Below, in pieces: positions 33,630-43,150 of a stretch of DNA of 64,000 nucleotides. Both the position numbers and the translations under genes were made by a program. The stretch is from an uncultured Eubacterium sp. (lineage in GTDB: Bacteria; Bacillota; Clostridia; Lachnospirales; Lachnospiraceae), in the NCBI GenBank assembly GCA_910586225.1, contig CAJUIL010000018.1, positions 8,292 through 72,291 of the forward strand, written 5' to 3'. Position 1 is the stretch's first letter. Each line of letters opens with the position of its first letter. The notes beneath the pieces were generated by a model. It was not told where the DNA came from, made no database searches, and worked only from the letters and a program-made list of their open reading frames with translations.

Positions 33630-36564
33630 AGTAATACTCCAGCAGCTCTTCCCTCCTCTCCTTCCACTTCGCCTGAAAATACTCCCCATTCCTTTTCATA
33701 AGCCTTTCATGCTGCCTGCTCCCTGACTGTGTCGTCTGATGCGGCAGGTGCATCACGCCGATATAAGGGCAGTACGCCAGCTCGTACCCTGCATCCCTGA
33801 TTTCCAAGGATAGATCTGTATCTTCAAAACAAGTCGGATCGTAAAATTCGTCAAATCCGCCTGTCAGCTCAAACAAGCGCCGCTCCATGACAAGTCCGCC
33901 TGTGCCTAAATACGCTATATCTGTACGATACCAGATATCGGCACTGTCGATTGCCCGGTTATACATATAATCCACGATCGGCCCAGCTGCCTTTCCCGGT
34001 GTAAACCATCCTGCCGCCCAGCCAACCGCTCCAATCTTGGTATCCGTCTCCAAGATATCCAATGCGCTGTCCAGCCAATGATCACTGACTACCCATTGAT
34101 CACTGTCCAAAAAACACAAATATTCCCCCTGTGCATTTCTTACGCCCAGGTTTCTTCCTGATGAGCATCCATTCTTTGTGTTTTTCAGCAAAAGAACCCT
34201 ATCCGAATATTCCTTTTCCAAAAGCTCATAGGATCCGTCGGTACTCCCGTTGTCCACAACGATAACCTCATAGCCATATCTTCCGTTATGGGCAAGCAGC
34301 GTATCCACACAGCGGCGTATCACATTGCTGTTGTTATAATTCAGCACGATGACAGACATACTGACTGGCTTTCTGTGATAAATGCCTGACTGTTCCATGA
34401 GCTTTGCGCATCTTGCAAACCAGTTATTCTGTGAAAGGAACACATGGCTGTCCTTAAGCTCCATCGTCCCTTCCTTTATTACCCTGACCCATGCTTCCTT
34501 CGAATCCGAACAAAATACATTCGGATATCCCTTTATGTCAGGCAGACACGTCGCAAGCACCTTGACATTCATCGCGATATATTCAAATATTTTAAGCGGA
34601 GAAACATATGCGCCAATCTCGCAGTTTCGAAACGGAAGAAGCGCATAATCCGTATATTTTAAGTAAGAAGGAAGATCAACCTGCTTTTTTAAACCTAAGA
34701 AATGAACATTTTTCCGCTTCTTTTTGACCCGGTCCATACATCCGGAATAATCCCCGATCAGGTTGATTTCACAGTCCGGACATTTTTCCGCAAGATAATC
34801 GATCTTATCCCATGCGAACCACTCACCCCAGAGCGAGCCAAAATAAAGCAGCGTTTTCCTCCCTCTTTTTAAGTCCGACGGCCTGTTATACTGTCTTAAC
34901 GGTTCAAAAATCTCGATATTTACCGCATTCGGCAAATACTGGTATGTCCGGCTGCAATATTCTTTGATCTTCTCTCCTAACTTCTTTGCTGTAACCGTAA
35001 TCAGATCCACTTTTTGCAAAAAGCTTCGAAAGACATCCGGCTCGTAAAACAGGCATCCCAAAGAAGTATCCCAGTTATCAATATGCTCATATACAGTAAA
35101 ACAGCCAGCCTGCTTCGCCCTATCAAGATATGGTTCAAATTTTCTATATGGCACTTCAAATATTACCATCGTCTGCCTGTCCGCCATGCTGGCAAACCAG
35201 TCCATATTGATCTCATCGATCAGTCTGTGTTCATTCGCTGGAATAAACATATCTGGTATGTTCTCTTCGGTACATGGAAAGCCATAAATGTAAAAAACCT
35301 GATAACCCAGCGAATGAAATGCCCTGGCCAGCTGTGCAGACCTTTGTCCTCCGCCTACATCGAAAAAAGGAACTGCTGCAAATATGATCACACGCTTCGT
35401 TTTTTTCTTATGTATTCCTTTTTTATCCTCTGGCTGCTGCCTTTGGGATGCTTTTTTCAGCTGCAATTTTACATTTTCCAGACTGTCAAATTCTCTTAAA
35501 GCCTTGGCAGAAGTATTTTTTCGAAGCAGTCTTTTCAAAAACCATCTGGCAAAGTCTCTTTTATCGCGGGTTTTCAAACACTGAACGGCAAACCTTTGTG
35601 CCAGCAGCCCCATGCGGTATGCGCGTTTGCTTTGGATCGTACAGATGCAGCGCAAAGCTTCCTCTATTTCCATCCTGATATGATCCGACTGCTTCTGCTG
35701 TTTTTGGATGCGCTGCTCTGCCTGCGCAAGCTGCTCTGCAAGCTCGCTGTTTTTATCTGTCAGTATGGCAATCTGATCGGTCAGCGCTTGATTTTTCCGC
35801 TCCTGCTGCGCAAGCTGCTCGGTCAGCATTGCAATTTTCTCACCAAGCTGTACATTTTGTTCGAATAAGCGCTCGCTTTTTTGCTCCTCCTGCATCAGCT
35901 GTTCTCGCACTTTACGTTCAAACACCTCCGCAAGTCCATTCATACAGTAATGCCCTTTTCTCCCGTACAGCAAAAAAATCTGCGGATTGCTATATAAATT
36001 GTCTTCCATCTCTGCGCAGTCCACATAATTTGCAAATATCAGATCCATATCCGCAATTTTCAGCGGGATATTTTCCAAATCAAAATGGCTACAATGCTCT
36101 TCGATCTGCAGCGTCTCCCGAAACGGGATCAGGATCATCACGTACTTAGAAGCATAAGCGGCTGCGTTGCTGGCTGCTTCCCACGGCCTGTCAAAGTGCT
36201 CCAATACATTCGATAGATAACTGATATCTACCTGGATGCTCGTATCCGGCTCACGCAGGATGTCATTTTGGATAAACCGATGATCCGGATACGTCCTTTG
36301 CGCCAGAGCAACTGCTTTTTCTGAAAAATCGGCACCGATCACTGTCGTATGAAAATACCGGTGCAGGATATCTACCGCCTGCCCTCCGGCACACCCAAAA
36401 TCACAGATTGATAAATGCTTTTCCCTGATCTCATCTGTCAGCCAATCCGGCATCAGCGAAATGGCAACATTGGTAAAAAACGTCGTTTGCTCTTTCCCCT
36501 GCATCGCTTCCCAGTCATGCTCAAAACGTCCATCCCAGTATTGTTCCGTATTGATATTTTTCAT
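33622..36564 (-). CDS. Three-part protein: methyltransferase, coiled coil, two glycosyltransferase domains
   Basis: The 980-residue product contains a class I SAM methyltransferase (about 1-200; C-D-F-G-C-A-G-G-Q at 54-62). A coiled coil at about 215-300 is rich in Glu, Gln and Leu with repeats such as A-M-L-T-E-Q-L-A-Q and A-I-L-T-D-K-N-S. A GT4-like domain follows from about 390 to 720 (L-Y-F-G-S-L-W-G-E-W; S-P-L-K-I-F-E-Y). A GT2 domain covers about 735-975 (S-V-I-V-L-N-Y-N-N, V-V-D-N-G-S-T-D-G-S, L-D-S-D-Q-W). Proteins of this kind resemble chain-length control and capping enzymes in ABC-exported O antigens, where methyltransferase, coiled coil and transferase are combined. That role is inferred from its position next to wzt, which it overlaps by 4 bp. 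Confidence 0.85.
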   Translation of the reverse strand: MKNINTEQYWDGRFEHDWEAMQGKEQTTFFTNVAISLMPDWLTDEIREKHLSICDFGCAGGQAVDILHRYFHTTVIGADFSEKAVALAQRTYPDHRFIQNDILREPDTSIQVDISYLSNVLEHFDRPWEAASNAAAYASKYVMILIPFRETLQIEEHCSHFDLENIPLKIADMDLIFANYVDCAEMEDNLYSNPQIFLLYGRKGHYCMNGLAEVFERKVREQLMQEEQKSERLFEQNVQLGEKIAMLTEQLAQQERKNQALTDQIAILTDKNSELAEQLAQAEQRIQKQQKQSDHIRMEIEEALRCICTIQSKRAYRMGLLAQRFAVQCLKTRDKRDFARWFLKRLLRKNTSAKALREFDSLENVKLQLKKASQRQQPEDKKGIHKKKTKRVIIFAAVPFFDVGGGQRSAQLARAFHSLGYQVFYIYGFPCTEENIPDMFIPANEHRLIDEINMDWFASMADRQTMVIFEVPYRKFEPYLDRAKQAGCFTVYEHIDNWDTSLGCLFYEPDVFRSFLQKVDLITVTAKKLGEKIKEYCSRTYQYLPNAVNIEIFEPLRQYNRPSDLKRGRKTLLYFGSLWGEWFAWDKIDYLAEKCPDCEINLIGDYSGCMDRVKKKRKNVHFLGLKKQVDLPSYLKYTDYALLPFRNCEIGAYVSPLKIFEYIAMNVKVLATCLPDIKGYPNVFCSDSKEAWVRVIKEGTMELKDSHVFLSQNNWFARCAKLMEQSGIYHRKPVSMSVIVLNYNNSNVIRRCVDTLLAHNGRYGYEVIVVDNGSTDGSYELLEKEYSDRVLLLKNTKNGCSSGRNLGVRNAQGEYLCFLDSDQWVVSDHWLDSALDILETDTKIGAVGWAAGWFTPGKAAGPIVDYMYNRAIDSADIWYRTDIAYLGTGGLVMERRLFELTGGFDEFYDPTCFEDTDLSLEIRDAGYELAYCPYIGVMHLPHQTTQSGSRQHERLMKRNGEYFQAKWKERREELLEYYYG

Positions 36565-37859
36565 CTCTGGCTTACTCCAATCCTTGTATCCACATCGTAT
36601 ATTCCGAAAATCTTTCTTGGCGTATACATCTTAAAATAGCAGGCGCCTTCAATGTATTCGTAATACTTGATGGAAGCCTCTCTACGATCCTCCAATGCTG
36701 CTACCAGATAATAATCGCCGTTAGCCAGCCCTGATACAAAGTCAAAGCTGACTTTTACAGTCCCTTCCTGCTGCAGATTTATTTTTTCATCATAAGTCGT
36801 CTTTACAATAATATCAGTGCCTTCTGTATTTTTTATCGAAAATGCCGCTGAAAGACATCCTGCTTTCATCTCTTTCGAGACATCAAAAATAAGCTCCACG
36901 CGTATCTTTTCATCTGCCTGGAACACACTTTTTCTTTTTCCAGTTTCATCATACAGTCCTGCCGAACGCATCATACCGGGAGCCATTCCCCAATGGGCGA
37001 TACTGTCTGGAAACAGGCTTCCCTCGATTTTAGAGCTTTCCTTTTTCGGATCGTTCTGCTTCCTGTCCGTTTCCTGCTCTTGCTTACTTCTGCGCTTGTA
37101 GCCGGTAAATTCGCTGATATCCTCGATATGCATAAATTCCGTATATTTTGCACTGATAAACGTAGGATCTCCGATATCAACCATCCGGCCTTTATCAATC
37201 CAAATCGCGGTATCGCAAAATGTCCGCATCGTAGCAACATCGTGCCCTACATATAAGATTGTTACACCAGCTTCTTTAAATTCCCGGAATTTGTTAAAAC
37301 ATTTTGCCTGAAAGCGCATATCTCCAACGCTTAAAATTTCATCTACAATTAAAATATCCGGCTCCACATTGATCGCGCACGAAAATGCCAGCCTTGCAAA
37401 CATACCGCTGGAATAAGTCTTAACAGGCTGATATACATAATCGCCAATCTCCGCAAAATCAATGACCGACTGGAGCTTTTCTTCCATTTGGCTTTTTGAC
37501 AACCCCATCAGTGTACCGTAGAAAAATATGTTATCGATCCCTGTGTATTCCATGTTAAAACCCATTCCCAGCTCCAGCAAGGAAGAAATCTTTCCGGAAA
37601 CTGTGATCTTTCCGCTGGTAGGCTCATAGATTCCCGTGATCATTTTTAACAACGTGGACTTACCAGAGCCATTTCTGCCCATAATTCCAAGAATCTCGCC
37701 TTTTTTTACCGAAAAGCTTAAATCTGTAACGGCGTAAAAATCCGTATGCAGCACTTTTTTGTCTATACTGAGCGCTTCTTTTAATTTATCCATCGGCGTA
37801 TCGTACATCCGAAAAGCTTTTGAAACATGGTCTGCCTCTATTTTGTATGCGTTCTCCAT
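36561..37859 (-). CDS. wzt: Polysaccharide ABC exporter ATPase with C-terminal glycan-binding domain (Wzt)
   Basis: The 432-residue product has an ABC ATPase domain (Walker A G-R-N-G-S-G-K-S-T, signature Y-S-S-G-M, Walker B I-L-I-V-D-E). From about residue 270 to the end there is a beta-sandwich like the Wzt C-terminal domain (F-Q-A-D-E-K-I-R-V-E), which binds the modified end of the chain and links export to termination. The start at 37859 (M-E-N-A-Y-K) follows AGGAGTGAGTGTGGG; the longer ORF is not supported. It sits between the permease gene and the gene of the three-part enzyme likely to make the terminal mark. Confidence 0.93.
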   Translation of the reverse strand: MENAYKIEADHVSKAFRMYDTPMDKLKEALSIDKKVLHTDFYAVTDLSFSVKKGEILGIMGRNGSGKSTLLKMITGIYEPTSGKITVSGKISSLLELGMGFNMEYTGIDNIFFYGTLMGLSKSQMEEKLQSVIDFAEIGDYVYQPVKTYSSGMFARLAFSCAINVEPDILIVDEILSVGDMRFQAKCFNKFREFKEAGVTILYVGHDVATMRTFCDTAIWIDKGRMVDIGDPTFISAKYTEFMHIEDISEFTGYKRRSKQEQETDRKQNDPKKESSKIEGSLFPDSIAHWGMAPGMMRSAGLYDETGKRKSVFQADEKIRVELIFDVSKEMKAGCLSAAFSIKNTEGTDIIVKTTYDEKINLQQEGTVKVSFDFVSGLANGDYYLVAALEDRREASIKYYEYIEGACYFKMYTPRKIFGIYDVDTRIGVSQR

Positions 37860-37888
37860 CCCACACTCACTCCTGTATCCGCCGTTTT

Positions 37889-38698
37889 CTAAACGGTATC
37901 CGCAAAATACGGCCTTAACCTTGTATAAATATGAACCCCGGTCAAAAAAAGAAAACCTGTCAGCAGCCAAAAATAAATACCGATCATCGGCCTTTCCCAA
38001 AACCATTGCCTGCCCAAAATGGCATCCCTGTAGCCTTCCACCAAATAATAAACAGGATTGCATTTTAAGATCTGCTGTACCTTATACGGAAACATTGCCA
38101 TATTCCAAGCAATCGGTGTTCCCCACATTCCGATCAGCAAAAGAATACCTATGATCTGGTTCAAATCCCTGAAAAATACGATAACCGAGGACGTGATCAG
38201 CGACAGTGCATACACGAGCATTATTTCCGCAAACATATAGTACACGATCTGAAGCAGCATCATACTTGGAAAATAGCCAAATGCCATACAAACCAACAGC
38301 ACGATCCCAAAGAAAAAAAGATGGATATAAAAGCTTGAAATGATCTTTACCAAAGGCAGTATGTTGATGTTGAATTTTACTTTTTGAATCAGATAGTTAT
38401 ATTCCAGAAAACTATTGCTCGCATAGGAAAACGCTTCGGATAAATACAGCCATTCGATAATGCCGGACATAAACCACAATACAAACGGTATCCCGTCAAC
38501 ATCGCCGCTGCGAAATCCATACTGAAATACGAGCCAATAAACAACGATCGTCATCAAAGGCTGCAAAATCCCCCATACCATTCCAAAATAAGTTCCCGAA
38601 AATCTGCGCTGTACATCCTTAAAAGACAGATCTAGCAAAAGGTGTCTGTCATAATAAATTTCCCTGCATAACTGCGCTGCTATCTTTAACCGCCTCAT
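37889..38698 (-). CDS. wzm: Polysaccharide ABC exporter permease (Wzm)
   Basis: The 269-residue product is an ABC-2 type permease with six helices and the family features K-D-V-Q-R-R-F-S-G-T-Y-F-G near the N-terminus and an N-P-V-Y-Y-L-V-E-G-Y-R segment near the end. With Wzt it should carry lipid-linked polysaccharide across the membrane. Its ATG overlaps the wecB stop (ATGA), and the ATPase gene follows 29 bp later, the usual order. Confidence 0.93.
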   Translation of the reverse strand: MRRLKIAAQLCREIYYDRHLLLDLSFKDVQRRFSGTYFGMVWGILQPLMTIVVYWLVFQYGFRSGDVDGIPFVLWFMSGIIEWLYLSEAFSYASNSFLEYNYLIQKVKFNINILPLVKIISSFYIHLFFFGIVLLVCMAFGYFPSMMLLQIVYYMFAEIMLVYALSLITSSVIVFFRDLNQIIGILLLIGMWGTPIAWNMAMFPYKVQQILKCNPVYYLVEGYRDAILGRQWFWERPMIGIYFWLLTGFLFLTGVHIYTRLRPYFADTV

Positions 38699-39816
38699 AT
38701 TTTATCTTGTCCCATCTTCCATTCGCAAATATGCTTTACAATCCTCTCACTTGCCTTGCCGTCCCCATACGGGTTGACCGCTCTGGCCATTTTCTCGTAT
38801 GCGTCCGGCTGGTCAATCAGCCGCTCGGCTTCTTTCACAATTTGTTCTTCCTCCACGCCTGCAATTTTTACCGTACCGGCCCTGACAGCCTCCGGCCGCT
38901 CTGTTTCGGTTCTTAAGACCAGCACCGGTACGCCGCAAGCGGGCGCCTCTTCCTGCAGTCCTCCGGAATCCGTCATAACCAGATAGCTTTGGTTAATTAG
39001 ATTATGCATATCTTCTACATCTACAGGCGGAATCAAATAAACATTTCCAAGGCTTGCAAGTATATTTTCTGCGGTATTGCGTACCGCAGGATTTAAATGT
39101 ACCGGATAAATAAAATTTATGTCCGGGTACTTTAACGCCAGTCTCCTGATCGCGCCACAGATCTGTTCCAACGGCCGCCCCAGATTTTCCCTTCGATGCG
39201 CCGTTATCAAAACGTACCTTGTATGTCTGGTATCCAGCTTTCGCAGCGTCTGGTCTTTGTATTGGTAATCCGCCTTAACGGTTGTACCAAAAGCATCGAT
39301 CACCGTATTTCCTGTTACAAACACATTTTGGCTGATATGTTCTTTTTTGAGATTTTCTTTATTTTCGATCGTCGGTGCAAAGTGCAACTGCGCAAGCCTT
39401 CCCGTAAGATTCCGATTCATTTCCTCCGGAAACGGAGAATATCTGTCGTACGTGCGCAGCCCGGCCTCTACATGGCCAACTGGAATCTGCTGGTAAAACG
39501 CCGCCAACGCAGCTGCAAACGATGTTGATGTATCTCCATGCACCAGCACGAGATCCGGCTTTTCGATATGAAGGACTTTTTCAAACCCTTCCAGTATACG
39601 TGTCGTGATTGCCGTCAACGTCTGTCCCGGCTGCATAATATCCAGATCATACTGCGCATGAATCCCAAACAACTCCGTCACCTGATCCAGCATTTCCCTG
39701 TGCTGCCCGCTCAGGCATACAATACTTTCTATGTCCGGATGCTCCTGCAGCTTTTGTACAAGCGGGCACATCTTTACCGCTTCCGGCCTTGTCCCAAATA
39801 CACTGATCACTTTCAT
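38695..39816 (-). CDS. wecB: UDP-N-acetylglucosamine 2-epimerase, non-hydrolysing
   Basis: The 373-residue product has the GT-B-like fold of WecB/MnaA and interconverts UDP-GlcNAc and UDP-ManNAc. Signatures are F-G-T-R-P-E-A-V-K-M near the start, G-Q-H-R-E-M, H-G-D-T-S-T-S, H-V-E-A-G-L-R-T, H-R-R-E-N, and S-G-G-L-Q-E-E-A near the end. Length is normal. AGGAACGAGGAAAG precedes the ATG. In this class of organism it may supply ManNAc both for this glycan and for wall glycopolymers. Confidence 0.95.
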   Translation of the reverse strand: MKVISVFGTRPEAVKMCPLVQKLQEHPDIESIVCLSGQHREMLDQVTELFGIHAQYDLDIMQPGQTLTAITTRILEGFEKVLHIEKPDLVLVHGDTSTSFAAALAAFYQQIPVGHVEAGLRTYDRYSPFPEEMNRNLTGRLAQLHFAPTIENKENLKKEHISQNVFVTGNTVIDAFGTTVKADYQYKDQTLRKLDTRHTRYVLITAHRRENLGRPLEQICGAIRRLALKYPDINFIYPVHLNPAVRNTAENILASLGNVYLIPPVDVEDMHNLINQSYLVMTDSGGLQEEAPACGVPVLVLRTETERPEAVRAGTVKIAGVEEEQIVKEAERLIDQPDAYEKMARAVNPYGDGKASERIVKHICEWKMGQDKI

Positions 39817-39848
39817 AAAAACTTTCCTCGTTCCTTCTGCCGCAGCAT

Positions 39849-40964
39849 TTATTTTATCTGGCCTGCCGCGCTTATTTGACGGCTTAACATGGCTTCTATC
39901 GCAGCACTTCTTTCCATCCAGGTATTACTGGATACAAACTTTAGATATTCGTCCTCTGACGCAAACGGACAGCGAATGCCGTTTGAAAGCAGCGCTTTGA
40001 TCTCACCAGGCTCATGATATAGCATAACGTGCTTTTTAAACGCTTCTGTTTCCCTGCTCCATACTGCCAGCACCGGCTTGTTCACCGCAAGATATTCATA
40101 TATTTTTACTGGATTGACGGTATGAAGCAGCCTTCCCTTTTTAAAATTATATAGACACACATCAAACCCACGTATCAGTTCAGGCAGCTCCCTATGCGGC
40201 CTAACTCCCAAATAGGTGACTCTCTCATGCACAAATTCAGGCTGCGTATTTTTGCCCACAAGCACGATATGATAATTCCGGTCCAAGCTGAGAATCCTCT
40301 TTATAACCGCAAAATCAAACCATTCGCCGATTGTTCCAACGTAACCGAAAATAATTTTTCCACTTGTTTTTTTCTGTTCCGGCGTCCCGTAGTTTTTTTC
40401 ACACAGAAAGTCCTGTGACAACGCATTTGGAACATAGCAGACATTCTTTCTTGTTTTTAATTGTTTATAAAATTTTCTGCTCGTTACAAATACAAGATCC
40501 ACTGACTGAAGCAGCTTTCTTCTGCTGTGTTTTAATGTCAGTTTCCAAAGCCTGGAAGAAACCAAAAGCTCTTCCTCATCCATCCAGTCAAAGACAACTG
40601 GCTTTCCTTTCAAATGGCGCACCAGCGTATACCATCCGCTGTATCCTGTCCAGATCATGTCGCAAGAATCCGCTAGTTTTTTAATCTGCCTGTATTCGGA
40701 ACAATTATTGATCCCCAAAAAATCTAAAACCTCTATGCTTTTGTGGAGGGTAAACACACCATTTAAGCGGATGCACTTCAAACTAGAGCTGATCTGCCTG
40801 ACCTCTCCCTGATACGGCCTTCCCCTTTTGATCAGCCACCGTATCAGACTGACAGTCGGTTCAATATAATACACCTCGTGTTTTTGCGACAGGCATTCTG
40901 CAAGCTGCTGCGGCCTCTGCTTCATATCATCGTAATAGACTGGTGCAAAATACAATATCCTCAT
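39849..40964 (-). CDS. Glycosyltransferase, GT4-like
   Basis: The 371-residue product is a GT-B type glycosyltransferase: an N-terminal M-R-I-L-Y-F-A-P-V-Y-Y region, Y-V-P-N-A-L near the centre, G-Y-V-G-T-I-G-E-W and the C-terminal N-P-V-K-I-Y-E-Y-L-A donor-binding segment. It resembles the GT4 domain of the three-part protein at 33.6-36.6 kb (both have G-E-W-F and K-I-Y/F-E-Y). The start at 40964 overlaps the upstream stop as ATGA, which indicates translational coupling. Donor and linkage are unknown. Confidence 0.83.
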   Translation of the reverse strand: MRILYFAPVYYDDMKQRPQQLAECLSQKHEVYYIEPTVSLIRWLIKRGRPYQGEVRQISSSLKCIRLNGVFTLHKSIEVLDFLGINNCSEYRQIKKLADSCDMIWTGYSGWYTLVRHLKGKPVVFDWMDEEELLVSSRLWKLTLKHSRRKLLQSVDLVFVTSRKFYKQLKTRKNVCYVPNALSQDFLCEKNYGTPEQKKTSGKIIFGYVGTIGEWFDFAVIKRILSLDRNYHIVLVGKNTQPEFVHERVTYLGVRPHRELPELIRGFDVCLYNFKKGRLLHTVNPVKIYEYLAVNKPVLAVWSRETEAFKKHVMLYHEPGEIKALLSNGIRCPFASEDEYLKFVSSNTWMERSAAIEAMLSRQISAAGQIK

Positions 40965-41917
40965 CCCGACGCCCTGCCTTTGCTTTGCAATATTTTGAAC
41001 AGCCACCGCACCAAGCTCTTTGGCATACAAAACATGAAAATATCAAAATACGCATATTTCTTATTATATTTCCTGTATTTCCAAATCCTGGGAATATCCA
41101 TATTTTTTCTCGCCCGGACAAAGGCCTGTATATCCGTTTCATATTTATAATGGATCCCTCTTTTTTTCATCTCAAGCACCAGCCCATAAGCCGGAAGCAC
41201 ACGCTTGTCATAATAATCCTGCCTGCTTTGTATTTGCCGGAGAGTTCCCGTCTGGTTGTCACTGTGACGCCGATACCTTACCAGCGGCAGATCCACAAAT
41301 GCAACCGTGCCAAACGCTGCTGCTAACGCACAGATCCACTGGTCGCAATATACTCCCTCATAAAACGGCATTGCCCTTTGCACGTATTCCCTCCGAACAA
41401 GCATACTGCATGACGCCGTACAGTTTTCCATAACATACATCGCTGTCAGATGACTGCCTGACACATAATTCAGACAAACGCGCAGACTGCGCAGGCTTGG
41501 ATACACAAGACGTCCGTTCTCATTCATCACCGACATATCACTGTAAGCTAACACCGCACCGCTGCGCCGGATTTTTGCAACAAGCCTCCATAGCTTTTGC
41601 GTTTCCCAAATATCATCCTGATCACAAAAAGCCACAAACTCGCCATGAGCAAGTAATACAAGCTTTTCAAATGTTTTGTCAGACCCTTCATTCCTATCGC
41701 TTCTCATGACGGAAACGCGCTTTTGTTTTCCAAAAACCTGATCTACGGTTTTTACAATATCCGCATACTCTACCTGTACAGACCCATCGTCCATAATAAG
41801 CACTTCATAATCCTGAAAGCTCTGTCGTTGAATAGATCTTAATAGCTGGCCAAACCATACCAGATTTGGTTCAAAAACAGCGACCAGAACAGAAACCGTT
41901 TTATAATGCTTGTCCAT
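40961..41917 (-). CDS. Glycosyltransferase family 2, rhamnosyltransferase-like
   Basis: The 318-residue product has a GT-A domain: V-S-V-L-V-A-V-F-E-P-N, M-D-D-G-S, N-E-G-S-D-K-T-F, and F-C-D-Q-D-D-I-W as the metal-binding region, a pattern common in rhamnosyltransferases of the WbbL/RfbG-GT type. The start at 41917 (M-D-K-H-Y) is chosen to reduce overlap with the upstream gene to 17 bp; there is only a weak GGGA site. The donor cannot be fixed from sequence, and no rml genes are present in the window. Confidence 0.8.
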   Translation of the reverse strand: MDKHYKTVSVLVAVFEPNLVWFGQLLRSIQRQSFQDYEVLIMDDGSVQVEYADIVKTVDQVFGKQKRVSVMRSDRNEGSDKTFEKLVLLAHGEFVAFCDQDDIWETQKLWRLVAKIRRSGAVLAYSDMSVMNENGRLVYPSLRSLRVCLNYVSGSHLTAMYVMENCTASCSMLVRREYVQRAMPFYEGVYCDQWICALAAAFGTVAFVDLPLVRYRRHSDNQTGTLRQIQSRQDYYDKRVLPAYGLVLEMKKRGIHYKYETDIQAFVRARKNMDIPRIWKYRKYNKKYAYFDIFMFCMPKSLVRWLFKILQSKGRASG

Positions 41918-43097
41918 TGTTTTTTCCCATATGATTGTAGATCTGCTCCATCCTCCGGGTGACTGTTCGAACATCAAGCTCCCGGACCTTCTCTTTGTTG
42001 CGATGTCCCAGGTTCTTCCTTAACTGCTCATCTGATATTAACCGCTCCAATGCTTCCTGCAGCCTATCCGCACGCTCAAACGGGAATAAAATCCCACCTG
42101 ACTTGGCATGACCTTTTTTTCCGCCGTCAATCAACTCCCGGTTTCCCCGGATATCAGATACAACGCATGGCAGAGCAGATGCCATTGCCTCCATAAGGGC
42201 CACCGGCAAGCCTTCCCGCCTGGACGGAAACACAAAAATATCCGCATATTGATAAAACTCCGTCACATCCTCCTGGAACCCCATCAGATGCACTTGCTCC
42301 AAAACGCCGCTCTTTTTTGCCTTCCTGTACAAAAATTCTTTCATCTTCCCTTGTCCACAGATAAAATAATGTATTCTTTTATCAGAAAGCCCTGCCAGTG
42401 CGGAAATTACTACCTGGTGATTTTTACGTCTGCTTAGTTCCCCAACAGACAACAGCAAAACCGCATTTCCAGGGATCCGGTACCTCCTGCAAAACGCCGC
42501 CCGCTCCTGTTTCGTACAGCCAGCACCACAAAACCGCTCCGTATCAATCCCGACTCCCGGTATATAGCACACCTTCCCGGCGTGCATCTTCTTTTTTGCA
42601 AGCCTGTGATCCTCCCGGTTCACCGTCACCAGCACATCCGTCCACCGCGCCAGCAGCTTTTCCGCCGGATAATACAGCAGCCAGTTCTTAAGCGGCGCGC
42701 CTTGATAAAAATGAAACCCGTGCGCCGTATAGATGACCCGGATGCCCCGGCAGTGTGCCGCCGCACGCACGAGCGCACCGCCGATCGGCGAATGGCAATG
42801 AATCCACGCATACTGGTGCTTCCCCGTCAGTGCCATCATCTGGCGAAATGCCGCCGCACACGCGCGCACCGCGAATACACTCCTTGGACAGTCCCATTGA
42901 TGCAATACTACCCGCATCCTGCGCAGCGTCTCCTGAAACGTACGCAGGCGCTCTTCATCACACGTATTGCCTTCCTTTAGATTACACGCCACGTGTACCT
43001 CATAGCCCATATCCTGCAGCAGCCGGATATTCGGCATATTGAACTGATCGATCATCGAAGCCACCGACGCGGCCATCAATACCTTCTTTGGCCGCAT
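41901..43097 (-). CDS. Glycosyltransferase family 4 (EpsF/CapM-like)
   Basis: The 398-residue product is a GT-B enzyme with an H-C-H-S-P-I-G-G segment in the N-terminal half, S-V-G-E-L-S-R-R-K-N-H and the E-G-L-P-V-A-L-M-E-A-M-A donor-binding E-x7-E motif. It resembles early-acting capsular GT4 enzymes. The start at 43097 (M-R-P-K-K-V) follows GGAG and is preferred to the ATG at 43133, which lies within a 17-bp tandem repeat. It is the first enzyme gene after the regulator. No initiating phosphoglycosyltransferase (WbaP/WecA) gene is in the window. Confidence 0.88.
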   Translation of the reverse strand: MRPKKVLMAASVASMIDQFNMPNIRLLQDMGYEVHVACNLKEGNTCDEERLRTFQETLRRMRVVLHQWDCPRSVFAVRACAAAFRQMMALTGKHQYAWIHCHSPIGGALVRAAAHCRGIRVIYTAHGFHFYQGAPLKNWLLYYPAEKLLARWTDVLVTVNREDHRLAKKKMHAGKVCYIPGVGIDTERFCGAGCTKQERAAFCRRYRIPGNAVLLLSVGELSRRKNHQVVISALAGLSDKRIHYFICGQGKMKEFLYRKAKKSGVLEQVHLMGFQEDVTEFYQYADIFVFPSRREGLPVALMEAMASALPCVVSDIRGNRELIDGGKKGHAKSGGILFPFERADRLQEALERLISDEQLRKNLGHRNKEKVRELDVRTVTRRMEQIYNHMGKNNGQAL

Positions 43098-43116
43098 CCC
43101 GCAAGCTCCGCTTCTA

Positions 43117-43150
43117 TGTCTGCTATGCCTCATTGTCTGCTATGCCTCAT
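43117..43150. repeat. Two perfect tandem 17-bp repeats
   Basis: The unit tgtctgctatgcctcat occurs at 43117-43133 and again at 43134-43150. The second copy covers the 3' end and stop codon of the regulator gene and the first precedes the GT4 gene. It looks like a recent small duplication. Confidence 0.85.
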
